A DNA stretch of 64,000 nucleotides from Bacteroidota bacterium (lineage in GTDB: Bacteria; Bacteroidota; Bacteroidia; Chitinophagales; Saprospiraceae). Under the pieces are notes generated by a model. The model saw only the letters and a program-made list of their open reading frames with translations. It had not been told where the DNA came from and did no database searches. Numbering within the stretch: the stretch's first letter is position 1; each line of letters starts with the position of its first letter. A program made the translations under genes and the position numbers. The DNA is taken from NCBI GenBank assembly GCA_963169455.1, contig CAUJDW010000072.1, positions 24,898 to 88,897 of the forward strand. The letters run 5' to 3'. Shown one piece after another: positions 1-8,809 of this stretch.

Positions 1-675
1 CGCAACTTCGTCGGCGATATTTCCCACGAGCTCAAAACCCCCATCTTCAACATTCAGGGCTACCTGCACACCCTGCTCGACGGGGCCATAAACGATACCT
101 CGGTCAATATGAAGTTTCTCTCCAAGGCAGCCAAGAACCTGGAGCGGCTCCACACTATCGTGGAAGACCTGGAGGCCATCTCCCGCCTCGAATCGGGCGA
201 ACTCATGCTGGAAATGCAGGCTTTCGACATTAAAAAGCTCTGCGAAGAGGTGTTCGAAGAACTGGAGATCAAGGCGGCGCAGCGCAACATTACCCTGGAA
301 TTCAAGGAGGGCGCCGCCCAGAACTACCGGGTGCTTGCCGACCGGGAAAGCATCCGCCAGGTGCTGGCCAACCTGGTGAACAACTCCATCAAATACGGCC
401 AGGAAAACGGCCGTACCCGGGTGGGTTTTTACGATATGGACAAAAATATCCTCATCGAGGTGGCCGATAACGGCATCGGCATTCCCCCAAAGCACCTGAG
501 CCACGTTTTCGACCGCTTCTACCGGGTCGATAAAAGCCGCTCCCGCGAAGCCGGCGGCTCCGGGCTGGGCCTGTCCATCGTCAAACACATCATCGAGGCC
601 CACAAACAGACCATCAACGTGCGCAGCACGCCAAACCTGGGCTCGACATTCGGCTTCACCCTCCAGAAAGCGTAG
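1..675 (+). CDS. Sensor histidine kinase, C-terminal part (5' end outside window)
   Basis: The reading frame is open from base 1, so the sensor and membrane parts lie upstream of the window. The visible 224 residues hold a complete kinase core. The H-box (SHELKTP) has its phospho-accepting His at fragment residue 9. It is followed by a dimerisation helix, an N-box (NLVNNSIKYG), a G1 box (DNGIGIP), an F-box (FDRFYRVDKSRS) and a G2 box (GGSGLGLSIVKHI). This is the PhoR/WalK-like HisKA plus HATPase_c arrangement, which autophosphorylates and passes phosphate to a response regulator. The partner is not visible and may be upstream. The signal sensed cannot be told from this fragment. All catalytic boxes are intact. 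Confidence 0.95.
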   Translation, partial: RNFVGDISHELKTPIFNIQGYLHTLLDGAINDTSVNMKFLSKAAKNLERLHTIVEDLEAISRLESGELMLEMQAFDIKKLCEEVFEELEIKAAQRNITLEFKEGAAQNYRVLADRESIRQVLANLVNNSIKYGQENGRTRVGFYDMDKNILIEVADNGIGIPPKHLSHVFDRFYRVDKSRSREAGGSGLGLSIVKHIIEAHKQTINVRSTPNLGSTFGFTLQKA

Positions 676-825
676 AAAACCATCCGGGCGCCGCGAACGA
701 TCCGGCCGGCCGGGGTGTTACGATAGTTGGCATTCCGCATTGCTTTTTTACCCTCAACCTGATTCTGAAATTCACAGGGATGTATTCCAACCGTAGCTGA
801 AACCAGGAGTTTAGCCTCAAATGTA

Positions 826-855
826 TTGCCTGGCCCGGCAGGTGGGCTATCTTTG
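826..855 (+). promoter_or_regulatory. Bacteroidota-type promoter for the OmpA-like gene
   Basis: A -7 box TATCTTTG (848-855) fits TAnnTTTG, with TTG at 826-828 exactly 19 nt upstream. It lies after the first in-frame ATG at 821, so translation cannot start there. This supports the ATG at 944. Confidence 0.6.
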
Positions 856-943
856 CAGAAAAAAGGCCGGATATTACAGATGTATCCACTGGCCAGAATG
901 GGCTTGCGACAATTATTATCATAAAACCAAAACAAAAGCGACT

Positions 944-1867
944 ATGAAATCAGCAACTAAATTGGCATTTATTCTCCTGGCCGCACTTGCCGTATCATCC
1001 TGCGTCAGCAAAAAACAGTTTGCAGCTCTGCAAATGGAGCTGGACGCCGCCAACAAGGACCTGGGCAAGTGCGGGGAAAGCCTCAACGACTACATGAACC
1101 GCCTCACCGCCTGTGAACAGGAAAAGGAAAGGCTCCGGGCTGACCTGCGCAACGCCCAGAGTACGGACCAGCTCCGCCAGGAACAGCTCCAGGACCTCAG
1201 GGCCCAGCTGGCCGACGCCAAAACACAGCGCGACAAACAGCTTTCGCGCGTGGAGGACCTGACCAACCTCTCTCAGTCGGCCAGCGACAATATCCGGGAA
1301 ACCCTGGCCCAGCTGGAGCGAAAGGACAAGTACATTCAACTGCTGCAGGCCGCCAAAACCAGGGCGGATTCCATCAACCTGGCCCTGGCCGTCAACCTCA
1401 AAGGCGTGCTCAGTGAGGGCATCGACGATAAAGATGTTGAAGTGAAGGTGGACAAAACCGTCGTTTTCGTCAACCTGTCCGACAAAATGCTGTACCAGAG
1501 CGGCAGCGCCAAACTCACGCCCCGGGCCATGGAAGTACTGGGCAAAATCGCGAAGATCGTCGAGTCGCGGCCCGAGCTGGAGGTCATGGTGGAAGGCTAT
1601 ACCGACAACGTGCCCATCAAAAATTCCTGTATGGAGGACAACTGGGACCTGAGCGTGAAGCGCTCCACCTCTGTAGTCCGCGCGTTGCAGAAAGAATTCA
1701 AGATCGACCCCAACCGCCTGATCGCAGCCGGCCGGGGCGAATACAATACGCTGGCGGACAACAGCACGCCCGAAGGCCGGGCCATCAACCGCCGCACGCG
1801 CATCATCATCCTGCCCAAGCTCGACCAGTTCTACGACCTGCTGAACCCAAATATGGCGCCAAAATAA
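944..1867 (+). CDS. OmpA-family peptidoglycan-binding lipoprotein
   Basis: The 307-residue protein begins with a lipoprotein signal (lipobox ending at Cys20, AVSSC), so it should be lipid-anchored, probably in the outer membrane. Residues about 25-150 are rich in Lys, Glu, Gln and Leu and look like a long coiled coil. Residues about 185-300 form an OmpA C-terminal domain, with VEGYTDN, the NWDLSVKRS segment and the GRGEYNTLADN and GRAINRRTRI motifs that bind diaminopimelate in peptidoglycan. The likely role is tethering the outer membrane to the cell wall. The ATG at 944 was chosen over an in-frame ATG at 821 because it starts directly at the signal peptide and lies downstream of the promoter at 826-855. 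Confidence 0.93.
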   Translation: MKSATKLAFILLAALAVSSCVSKKQFAALQMELDAANKDLGKCGESLNDYMNRLTACEQEKERLRADLRNAQSTDQLRQEQLQDLRAQLADAKTQRDKQLSRVEDLTNLSQSASDNIRETLAQLERKDKYIQLLQAAKTRADSINLALAVNLKGVLSEGIDDKDVEVKVDKTVVFVNLSDKMLYQSGSAKLTPRAMEVLGKIAKIVESRPELEVMVEGYTDNVPIKNSCMEDNWDLSVKRSTSVVRALQKEFKIDPNRLIAAGRGEYNTLADNSTPEGRAINRRTRIIILPKLDQFYDLLNPNMAPK

Positions 1868-1888
1868 TGGCAATACCCCGGAAGCGGT

Positions 1889-1896
1889 TATTTTTG
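1889..1896 (+). promoter_or_regulatory. -7 box (TATTTTTG) upstream of the ABC-F gene
   Basis: It matches TAnnTTTG. No clear -33 element lies 19 nt upstream. If used, the mRNA would have a leader of about 165 nt before the ATG at 2065, and that leader contains two predicted hairpins (1954-2016). Confidence 0.4.
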
Positions 1897-1953
1897 CAGT
1901 TCTGGCCCGGAACGTCTTGAGCGCCCGGGATGTTTACCACCAAAATACCGAAG

Positions 1954-2016
1954 GCGCCAAATCCCCCCGAAAACCATGGTGAGGATTTGGTGCTTTCGCG
2001 CTTTAGTGGCGAAAAG
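1954..2016 (+). promoter_or_regulatory. Two consecutive stem-loops in the ABC-F leader
   Basis: GCGCCAAATCC (1954-1964) pairs with GGATTTGGTGC (1983-1993), an 11-bp stem with one G-T pair. Next, CTTTCGC (1993-1999) pairs with GCGAAAAG (2009-2016), with a one-base bulge. The two stems share base 1993, so they abut or compete. This could be an attenuator-type leader, or simply a terminator for the OmpA gene. Confidence 0.4.
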
Positions 2017-2064
2017 GCATTTCCGGGAGGCCGGGAGGCCTGATTTATCAAATAACAAGCTTGT

Positions 2065-3984
2065 ATGATAACCGCTTCCAACCTGTTTGTCAAATACGGC
2101 GACCGGGTGCTGCTCGACCGCATCAACCTGGTCATTGGCGAGAACGATAAGGTGGGCCTGGTGGGCCGCAACGGCGCAGGCAAATCCACCCTGCTGAAGA
2201 TCATCGCCGGGTATATGAGCCCCGACGAGGGGCAGGTGGCGCGGCCGGGCGAAACCACACTCGGCTTTCTGCACCAGGAGATGAACCTGCCCAAAGGCAA
2301 AACGGTCATGGAGGAAGCTCTGACGGCTTTCGAAGAGGCCAAACGCCTGGAGCGCCGGATCGCCGAGATCAACGAGGAATTCCACCACCGCACCGATTAC
2401 CACAGCACCGCCTACCACCGCCTGCTGGAGGAATTCTCGGAGGCCAACGACCGCTACCACCTGCTGGGCGGCGGAGCCATGGAAGCGGAAGCCGAAAAAG
2501 TGCTCAAAGGCTTGGGTTTTAAACAGAAAGACTTTACCCGGAAAACCGACGAGTTCAGCGGCGGCTGGCAGATGCGCATCGAACTGGCCAAGATGCTGCT
2601 GCAGCGCCCCAACTACCTCTTGCTCGACGAACCTACCAACCACCTCGACATCGAGTCCATCATCTGGCTGGAGCGGTTCCTCAAAGATTACAGCGGAGCC
2701 GTCATTGTCATCTCCCACGACAAGCAGTTCCTCGACAACGTCACCAACCGCACCGTAGAGGTGGAACTGGGCAACATTTATGACTACAAAGCTCCCTACA
2801 GCCAGTACGTGGCCCTGCGCGAGGAACGCCGCGGGAAAATGATGTCGGCATACCAGAACCAGCAGCGCGTCATCGCCCAGAAGGAGCGGACCATCACCCG
2901 TTTCATGGCCAAGGCGTCCAAGACAAGCATGGCGCAGTCCATGCAGAAGCAGCTCGACAAAATGGAGCGCATTGAAATACCGGACGAGGATACCGCCACC
3001 ATGAACATTCGCTTCCCGCCCGCCCCCCGCTCCGGGCAGGTAGTGCTGGAAGGCAAGGGGCTGACCAAATCTTACGGCAGCCTCCTGGTGCTGGACCATG
3101 TCGATATCAAACTGGACCGCGGCGACCGCGTGGCCTTCGTGGGCCAGAACGGGCAGGGCAAGACTACCCTGGCCAAAATACTGGTCAACGAACTCACCCT
3201 GAGCAGCGGCCAGCTCACCCACGGCCACAACGTCCAGATCGGATACTACGCCCAGAACCAGTCGGAAAGCCTGCACTCCAGCCTGACGGTGCTGCAGACC
3301 ATGGAAATGTCTTCCCCCCCGGAGATGCGCACCCGCCTGCGCGCCATCCTCGGCGCCTTTATGTTCAGCGGGGAGGATGTGGACAAAAAAGTGTCGGTGC
3401 TCTCCGGCGGCGAGCGGGCCCGACTGGCCCTGGCCAGCCTCCTGCTGCGCCCTTTCAACCTGCTGGTGCTCGACGAGCCGACCAACCACCTGGATATGCT
3501 CTCCAAAGATGTGCTCAAACAGGCTATCATGGAGTACGACGGCGCCCTCATCGTGGTTTCCCACGACCGCGAATTCCTCAGCGGGCTGACCAGCCGCACC
3601 ATCGAATTCCGCGACCGCCAGCTCTTCAACTTCCTTGGCGACGTAAATTTCTTCCTCGAAAAGCGCGAGCTGGACAATATGCGCGAGGTGGAGCTCAGCA
3701 AACCCGGCGGCCAGCCTTCGGGCTCCAGGCCGGCGCCGAAAAAGGAGATCAGCTTCGAAGAGCGCAAGCGCCTGATGCGCGCCCTGAGCAATGCCGAAAA
3801 AAAGGTGGAACGCCTGGAAGGGGAAATCGCCGCTCTGGAAGAAAAGATGGCCGCAGCCGATTTTTTCGAAAAGCCCGATGCGGTGAAGCTAACCCAGTCG
3901 TATAACGACAAGCAGGCCGAACTTGAAAAAGCCATGGCAGAATGGGAGGAAGCGCAACTGGCGGTAGAGGAAGCGGGGGAGTAG
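2065..3984 (+). CDS. ABC-F family ATPase (ribosome-associated, Uup/YdiF-like)
   Basis: This 639-residue soluble protein has two ABC nucleotide-binding domains and no membrane segment, the ABC-F layout. The first has Walker A GRNGAGKST near residue 35, signature FSGGWQMR and Walker B YLLLDEPTNHLD. The second has GQNGQGKTT, LSGGERARLALASLL and LLVLDEPTNHLD. A charged linker lies between them (about residues 235-320). A Lys/Glu-rich coiled coil occupies about residues 560-635, as in Uup-like members. ABC-F proteins act at the ribosomal E site and adjust translation; some give antibiotic resistance, but no drug specificity can be read here. The leader is long and structured. Confidence 0.93.
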   Translation: MITASNLFVKYGDRVLLDRINLVIGENDKVGLVGRNGAGKSTLLKIIAGYMSPDEGQVARPGETTLGFLHQEMNLPKGKTVMEEALTAFEEAKRLERRIAEINEEFHHRTDYHSTAYHRLLEEFSEANDRYHLLGGGAMEAEAEKVLKGLGFKQKDFTRKTDEFSGGWQMRIELAKMLLQRPNYLLLDEPTNHLDIESIIWLERFLKDYSGAVIVISHDKQFLDNVTNRTVEVELGNIYDYKAPYSQYVALREERRGKMMSAYQNQQRVIAQKERTITRFMAKASKTSMAQSMQKQLDKMERIEIPDEDTATMNIRFPPAPRSGQVVLEGKGLTKSYGSLLVLDHVDIKLDRGDRVAFVGQNGQGKTTLAKILVNELTLSSGQLTHGHNVQIGYYAQNQSESLHSSLTVLQTMEMSSPPEMRTRLRAILGAFMFSGEDVDKKVSVLSGGERARLALASLLLRPFNLLVLDEPTNHLDMLSKDVLKQAIMEYDGALIVVSHDREFLSGLTSRTIEFRDRQLFNFLGDVNFFLEKRELDNMREVELSKPGGQPSGSRPAPKKEISFEERKRLMRALSNAEKKVERLEGEIAALEEKMAAADFFEKPDAVKLTQSYNDKQAELEKAMAEWEEAQLAVEEAGE

Positions 3985-3997
3985 GCCGGCGCGGCCC

Positions 3998-6172
3998 TTA
4001 CCCGTCGGTCTTGCTCATCAGCTTGCCCAGTTTTTCGGCCTGCCGCCTCAGGTAATAGTAAGTTTCCATCTGGGAGCGGACGGCCAGGTCGGACTTGTCC
4101 CTGCGGTACTCGTTGGAAGAATCCCGGTCGATGATGCGGGCCTTGACGTTGTCGTTCAGCTGTATGGCTATGAGGTCCCGGATCTGGTTGCGGATGTGTG
4201 TGGCGTAAACAGGGAATGCCGTTTCCACGCGGAAGCTCAGGTTGCGCACCATCCAGTCGGCGGAAGACAGATAGATGAGTTCTTCGCCGCCATGGTAAAA
4301 GATGAAGACGCGGGCGTGTTCCAGGTAGCGGTCGACGATGCTGCTGGCCGTTATGTTTTCGCTGATACCCGGAATGCCCGGCACCAGCGAGCAGATGCCG
4401 CGGATGATGAGCTGCACTTTTACCCCGGCCTGGCTGGCCCGGTACAGCCGTTCGATCATCTCCTGGTCCTGGAGGCTGTTGATCTTCAGGATGATCTCCG
4501 CCCTTTGCCCGGCCCTGGCCTGTTCAATTTCGAAGTCGATAAGCCTTTCCAGTTCGGTGCGCAGGTTGAACTGCCCGACCAGCAGGTGCTCGAAGCCCTG
4601 CTGCGGCACCTTCACCGTTTCCAGAAAGGAGAATACCCGCGCCACTTCGCCGGCCAGGCGCTCATCGGCCGAGAACAGCCCGAAGTCGCTGTACACCTTG
4701 GCCGTGTCTTCGTGGAAATTGCCGGTTGAGAGGTAGGTGTACATCCTGGGGCCGCTTTCTTCCAGGCGGCGCACGAGTGCGAGCTTGGAATGCACCTTCA
4801 CGCCCGGGAAGCTGTAGTGCACCGTCACCCCGGCTTCTTCCAGTTTTTCGCCCCACTCCAGGTTGGCCTCTTCATCGAAGCGGGCTTTGACCTCTATAAA
4901 AACGGAAACCTGCTTGCCGGCCTTTACCGCATCCTGGACGGCCTGCATGATCCGGGATTTCCTGGCTACGCGGTACTGGATGACTTTGATGTGCGTCACC
5001 TTGGGGTCTTTGGCCGCTTCCTCAAAAAAGCGGACGACGGAGGTGTAGGAATGGTAAGGGACGTGCAGCAGGTGGTCGCGCTCGCGCAGGCACCTCCAGA
5101 AATCCGTGCTTTCTTCCAGGGGTTGGTAGGGTATGGGCGGCATGGGCGGGTTTTTGAGGTGCGCCATGCCGAAGTCGGGAAACTGGAAAAAGTCGAAGTT
5201 GTTGTGGTAGCGCCCCTCCTGCAGCAGGTCGTAGCGGTCCAGGTCGAAAGCCTCCTTGAGGAACTCCAGCAGGTCATTGGGGATCTCCCGGTCATATACG
5301 AAGCGGGATGCCGGCCCTACCTGCCGTTTGATCAGGCTTTCCTTGATCTTCTGGATCAGGTCGCCGGAAAATTCGTCATCGATGTACAATTCCGCATCCC
5401 GGGTCAGCTTGATGGAATAAGTGTCCAGGATATCGTAGCCGGGGAACATCCAGGAGACGGAGTGGCGCACGATGTCGTCCAGGAATATGAGGTCATGGCG
5501 GTTGGAAGAAGACGGCAGCTTGATAAAACGCGGCAGGTGGTCGGAGGGGATTTTGACGATGGCGAACTCGTGTTCGGCATTGGGGTTTTCCTTATCCTGA
5601 AGCAGCACAGTGAGGTACAGGGCTGCGTTGTTGAGGAATGGGCGGATTTTGTTTTTGACCAGGAGCACCGGCTGTACGAAGGGCAGGAGGTGTTCTTTGA
5701 AGAAAGTTTCGACAAAAGCCTTTTGTTCCTTGTCCAGCTCCATGCGCCGCAGCAGGTAGATGTTGTGGTTTTTCAGTTCGGGGATGATCTCCTGCTCGAA
5801 TATCCTGCTGAACTCCTCCTGTTGTTTGTCGACAATGCTCTGAATATCCTTGATGAGCTGTTTGGGGTCGATGTCGAGTTCCTTTTTTGTTTTTTTGCTG
5901 ACGCGCAGCAGGTTGCGGTGATTGGCCATGCGCACCCGGAAGAATTCGTCGAGGTTGGAGGAATAAATGGCCAGGAACTTGATGCGTTCGAAAAGGGGCA
6001 CGCCGGGGTCTTTGGCTTCCTGGAGCACCCTGTAGTTAAAGGAGAGCCAGCTGATATCCCGGTGGAGAAAAGGAAAGTTCCGTTCGCTGAGCTGGATGAG
6101 CCCGCCGGTGTTGAAATTGGATGCCGTTTTGCTGCTTTTTCTGTTGTTTTTGATTTCTGCCAGATTCGCCAT
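3998..6172 (-). CDS. ppk1: Polyphosphate kinase 1
   Basis: The 724-residue protein has the full PPK1 length and order. An N-terminal helical domain (FLHRDISWLSFNYRVL, then SSNLDEFFRVR) is followed by the head domain and two phospholipase-D-like catalytic domains. It reversibly transfers the terminal phosphate of ATP to inorganic polyphosphate. The autophosphorylated His is His461 in VKVHSKLALV, and the second essential His is His619 in YLEHARVF. GTGNFHEDTAKVYSDFGLF is also present. The ATG is followed at once by a variable Lys/Asn-rich stretch and then the conserved SERNFPFLHRD, as is common. It converges on the ABC-F gene with a 13-bp gap and appears to be transcribed alone. Confidence 0.97.
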   Translation of the reverse strand: MANLAEIKNNRKSSKTASNFNTGGLIQLSERNFPFLHRDISWLSFNYRVLQEAKDPGVPLFERIKFLAIYSSNLDEFFRVRMANHRNLLRVSKKTKKELDIDPKQLIKDIQSIVDKQQEEFSRIFEQEIIPELKNHNIYLLRRMELDKEQKAFVETFFKEHLLPFVQPVLLVKNKIRPFLNNAALYLTVLLQDKENPNAEHEFAIVKIPSDHLPRFIKLPSSSNRHDLIFLDDIVRHSVSWMFPGYDILDTYSIKLTRDAELYIDDEFSGDLIQKIKESLIKRQVGPASRFVYDREIPNDLLEFLKEAFDLDRYDLLQEGRYHNNFDFFQFPDFGMAHLKNPPMPPIPYQPLEESTDFWRCLRERDHLLHVPYHSYTSVVRFFEEAAKDPKVTHIKVIQYRVARKSRIMQAVQDAVKAGKQVSVFIEVKARFDEEANLEWGEKLEEAGVTVHYSFPGVKVHSKLALVRRLEESGPRMYTYLSTGNFHEDTAKVYSDFGLFSADERLAGEVARVFSFLETVKVPQQGFEHLLVGQFNLRTELERLIDFEIEQARAGQRAEIILKINSLQDQEMIERLYRASQAGVKVQLIIRGICSLVPGIPGISENITASSIVDRYLEHARVFIFYHGGEELIYLSSADWMVRNLSFRVETAFPVYATHIRNQIRDLIAIQLNDNVKARIIDRDSSNEYRRDKSDLAVRSQMETYYYLRRQAEKLGKLMSKTDG

Positions 6173-6229
6173 GTCTTTTCGGGTGCAGTATCAGGTGTAA
6201 AAATAGGTTTCAAAACAGCGGGGTAGGGC

Positions 6230-7153
6230 TCAGAACAGCTTCATCTGCTGGCCTTGCCCGGCATCCGGGCCCAGCCTGGGGCCTCTGGAGCGGATGCCGG
6301 GCAGCGCCTCCCGGGCCTTTTCCAGGAAGTAGGCCGCCAGTTCGGGCGCGAGCAGGTTGTCCGGCTCGTGGGCGAAGAGGTAAACCTCCTGCAGGCCTGC
6401 TGCAAACCACTGTTTCATGCGCCCGATCCATGCATCGGCGCGGGAATAATCCGTGGGGTGGAGCCCGTTGCCCACGAAACGCAGCATCGCTGTGCCCGTC
6501 GTCAGGCGCATGTGCAGGATGTCGCGCCGGCCCGCCACATCGGTGATCACGGTGGATATTCGGTAGTGTTCCAGCATTTCAAACAATGCTTCCTGGCTGT
6601 AGTTCGGTTCGAACCAGCTTTTGTGGCGCAGTTCCAGCGCCAGGGGGATATGCCGGGGAAAAATGCGGAAGAATTTTTCGAGTTCGGGCAGGCGGTTCGG
6701 GGCGAAGTGTGGGGGCAACTGCATGAAGCAGCAACCCAGTTTTTCTTCCAGCCCTCCGATGGCGCTGCAGAACTGATCGATGAGCCCCCCTTCCAGCCCG
6801 AGGTTCCGGCTGTGGCTGATGGTCTGGGGAAGTTTGGGGCAAAAGCGGAAATCGGGCTCGGATTCTTCGCGCCAGCGGGCCGCCATCGCGGCGTCGGGTA
6901 TCCGGTAGTGGGTGGTGTTCAGTTCGATGGTGTTGAACTGCCGGCTGTAGTGCCGCAGGTAATCCTTGCTTTTCGTTCCGGCGGGGTAAACCCGCCCCAC
7001 CCATTCCTTCATGCTCCAGCCGGTGCAGCCTATGTATAGCCGCCCCGGGCCGGAAGCGGGAGGCAATTCCCTCAGGAGCCGGGCATTGGCCGGATTGTCG
7101 GAGGGAAGGCTGAAATCAACGCCTGAGATATCTGGTAATTTTCCGAATTCCAT
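6230..7153 (-). CDS. DUF72 (YecE-like) TIM-barrel protein
   Basis: This 307-residue protein matches the DUF72/YecE family: YIGCTGWSMKEWVGRVYP near residue 40, the FNTIELNTTHYRIP segment, FRFCPKLPQTISH, and a C-terminal stretch VYLFAHEPDNLLAPELAAYF. The family adopts a TIM-barrel fold, and its biochemical role is not established. There is no signal peptide, so it should be cytoplasmic. It lies 57 bp upstream of ppk1 on the same strand and could be co-transcribed with it. Family assignment is strong; function is unknown. Confidence 0.88.
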   Translation of the reverse strand: MEFGKLPDISGVDFSLPSDNPANARLLRELPPASGPGRLYIGCTGWSMKEWVGRVYPAGTKSKDYLRHYSRQFNTIELNTTHYRIPDAAMAARWREESEPDFRFCPKLPQTISHSRNLGLEGGLIDQFCSAIGGLEEKLGCCFMQLPPHFAPNRLPELEKFFRIFPRHIPLALELRHKSWFEPNYSQEALFEMLEHYRISTVITDVAGRRDILHMRLTTGTAMLRFVGNGLHPTDYSRADAWIGRMKQWFAAGLQEVYLFAHEPDNLLAPELAAYFLEKAREALPGIRSRGPRLGPDAGQGQQMKLF

Positions 7154-7300
7154 ACATCTCCGCTTTTGTGGAGCATGCTGTTTCCGGTGCTGAAGATACG
7201 CCGATTGCGCCCAGCTTCCAAATGCCTTAATTTTTCACGGCTCCGGTTATAAATTCTGGCTTTTACTTAATTACTTTGAGGGGCCGTAAAACAGTATTTC

Positions 7301-7894
7301 ATGATTATTCGCCTTCTGATTATCCTGGCTTGCGTGGTCGTTTTCATCAATGGCTGCAACAGTGTGATTTCTCAGCATTTCGGGACGCATAAGCTGCGCA
7401 CCTACACCATAGAAGAAGTGGCGGGCGACGGCCTGGGCGATGCCGATTTTGTGGAGGTCGAAAATGCCTGGTTGCCGGGCGACTTCGTGTACAAGGCGGC
7501 CAAAAGCACAAGTAACCCCGGCGTTATCATCTACCCCGTCCTCACCCGCGAACAACTGGCCCTGCGTGACAGCGGCAGGCAGGTGGAGCCGGCGCTCATT
7601 GCCTGGACGACGGATTTCCCCGCCCAGTGCGTCGATGCCGGCAACTGCATCGAACGCGGGCAGATCACACTGAAAGGCATCGTCCGCGATTTGCCCAAAG
7701 ACCGGCGCGCAGCCGGGCTGCTCGGCGAAAAGGGCTACCTCATCAGCGAAACCGCCCTGCGCATCGAACACGGGCGCGAACCCCTGGCCTGGTACTGGAA
7801 CGTCCTCATGATGTTAGGCGCCATCGCACTGGCCGTCGCCGTGGAGGCTTACGGCCAGCGCCGGAAAGGGGCGGGCAGGCGCTCAACTATTTGA
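7301..7894 (+). CDS. Hypothetical membrane protein with two terminal transmembrane helices
   Basis: I do not recognise this 197-residue protein. It starts with a hydrophobic segment (residues about 1-20) and ends with a second one (about 163-182) followed by a basic tail (QRRKGAGRR). The roughly 140 residues between are hydrophilic and probably face the periplasm or outer leaflet. Two cysteines in this part (DAGNCIERG and QCVDAG, about 5 residues apart) could form a disulphide. The layout resembles membrane-anchored domains bracketed by two helices. It ends 32 bp before tpiA on the same strand, so co-transcription is possible. Confidence 0.65.
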   Translation: MIIRLLIILACVVVFINGCNSVISQHFGTHKLRTYTIEEVAGDGLGDADFVEVENAWLPGDFVYKAAKSTSNPGVIIYPVLTREQLALRDSGRQVEPALIAWTTDFPAQCVDAGNCIERGQITLKGIVRDLPKDRRAAGLLGEKGYLISETALRIEHGREPLAWYWNVLMMLGAIALAVAVEAYGQRRKGAGRRSTI

Positions 7895-7926
7895 AGAGGC
7901 ATTAATTTACAGATAAACCTATCAAA

Positions 7927-8682
7927 ATGAAACGAAAGAAGATCGTTGCCGGCAACTGGAAAATGTACATGGATTACGAAGAAGGCCGGGCCCTGGCCAA
8001 TGCGGTCATCAGCCACCTGCAACCTTCCGAAACCATCGTTGTGCTCGGCACGCCTTACATCCACCTCAAAGGCATCAGCGGCCTCATCAAAGGGGTTTCC
8101 AGCCTGAAACTGGCTGCGCAGAACTGCCACCAGGAAAACAACGGCGCCTACACGGGCGAGGTGTCGGCCCCCATGCTGAAGTCCTGCGGCGTGGATTACG
8201 TCATCCTTGGCCATTCCGAACGCCGCGAATATTTCCACGAAACCGATGCGCTGATCGCCAGGAAGATCGACGCCGTAATGGCGCAGGGCATGCAACCCAT
8301 CTACTGCTGCGGCGAAAGGCTGGAAGTGCGGGAAGCCGGAGAACACGAAGCGCTGGTCAGCCGGCAGGTTTCGGAAGCGCTCTTCCACCTGAATGAGGAG
8401 CAGATGCGGCAGGTGGTTATCGCCTACGAACCGGTATGGGCCATCGGCACCGGCAAAACGGCAAGCCCGGAACAGGCGCAGGAAATGCACCGCCACATCC
8501 GGAGCCTCATCCGGAAGCAGTATGGCGACGGCATCGCCGAAGGGCTGACGATCCTGTACGGCGGCAGCGTCAAACCCGGCAACGCCGCAGAACTCTTCGG
8601 CCAGCCTGATGTGGACGGCGGCCTGATCGGCGGGGCTTCGCTGAAAGCGGAGGATTTTATCGCCATCGTGGAAAGCATCTGA
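7927..8682 (+). CDS. tpiA: Triosephosphate isomerase
   Basis: At 251 residues this is the standard length. It interconverts dihydroxyacetone phosphate and glyceraldehyde 3-phosphate in glycolysis and gluconeogenesis in the cytoplasm. The catalytic residues are all present: Lys12 (GNWKM), His96 (LGHSERR) and Glu168 in AYEPVWAIGTG, whose following residues form the mobile loop 6. The phosphate-binding YGGSVKPGN is near the C-terminus. In many Bacteroidota tpiA lies beside the DUF1599/DoxX pair; here that pair is about 22 kb away (29812-31976). Confidence 0.98.
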   Translation: MKRKKIVAGNWKMYMDYEEGRALANAVISHLQPSETIVVLGTPYIHLKGISGLIKGVSSLKLAAQNCHQENNGAYTGEVSAPMLKSCGVDYVILGHSERREYFHETDALIARKIDAVMAQGMQPIYCCGERLEVREAGEHEALVSRQVSEALFHLNEEQMRQVVIAYEPVWAIGTGKTASPEQAQEMHRHIRSLIRKQYGDGIAEGLTILYGGSVKPGNAAELFGQPDVDGGLIGGASLKAEDFIAIVESI

Positions 8683-8759
8683 CAAACAGGCCGGTGGGCG
8701 AGTATCACTTTTTTGGATAAATTTCCAGGGCGGGTTCCTGCTTTGATGAACTTATTTTT

Positions 8760-8767
8760 TAAATTTG
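8760..8767 (+). promoter_or_regulatory. -7 box (TAAATTTG) upstream of the S24-fold regulator
   Basis: It matches TAnnTTTG and ends 42 nt before the chosen ATG at 8810. An in-frame start at 8765 overlaps this box and is therefore unlikely. A TTTG at 8742 is only 14 nt upstream, closer than usual. Confidence 0.45.
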
Positions 8768-8809
8768 TTAAGACAGCATGGAATCAAATTCATTAAAGCA
8801 CCGCCCTTT

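Noticed and set aside
821..943. An N-terminal extension of the OmpA-like protein from an ATG at 821
   Set aside because: It would start upstream of the promoter-like element and place the signal peptide internally.
1888..3564. A 558-residue minus-strand frame opposite the ABC-F gene
   Set aside because: It is a shadow frame; the plus strand has two full ATPase domains.
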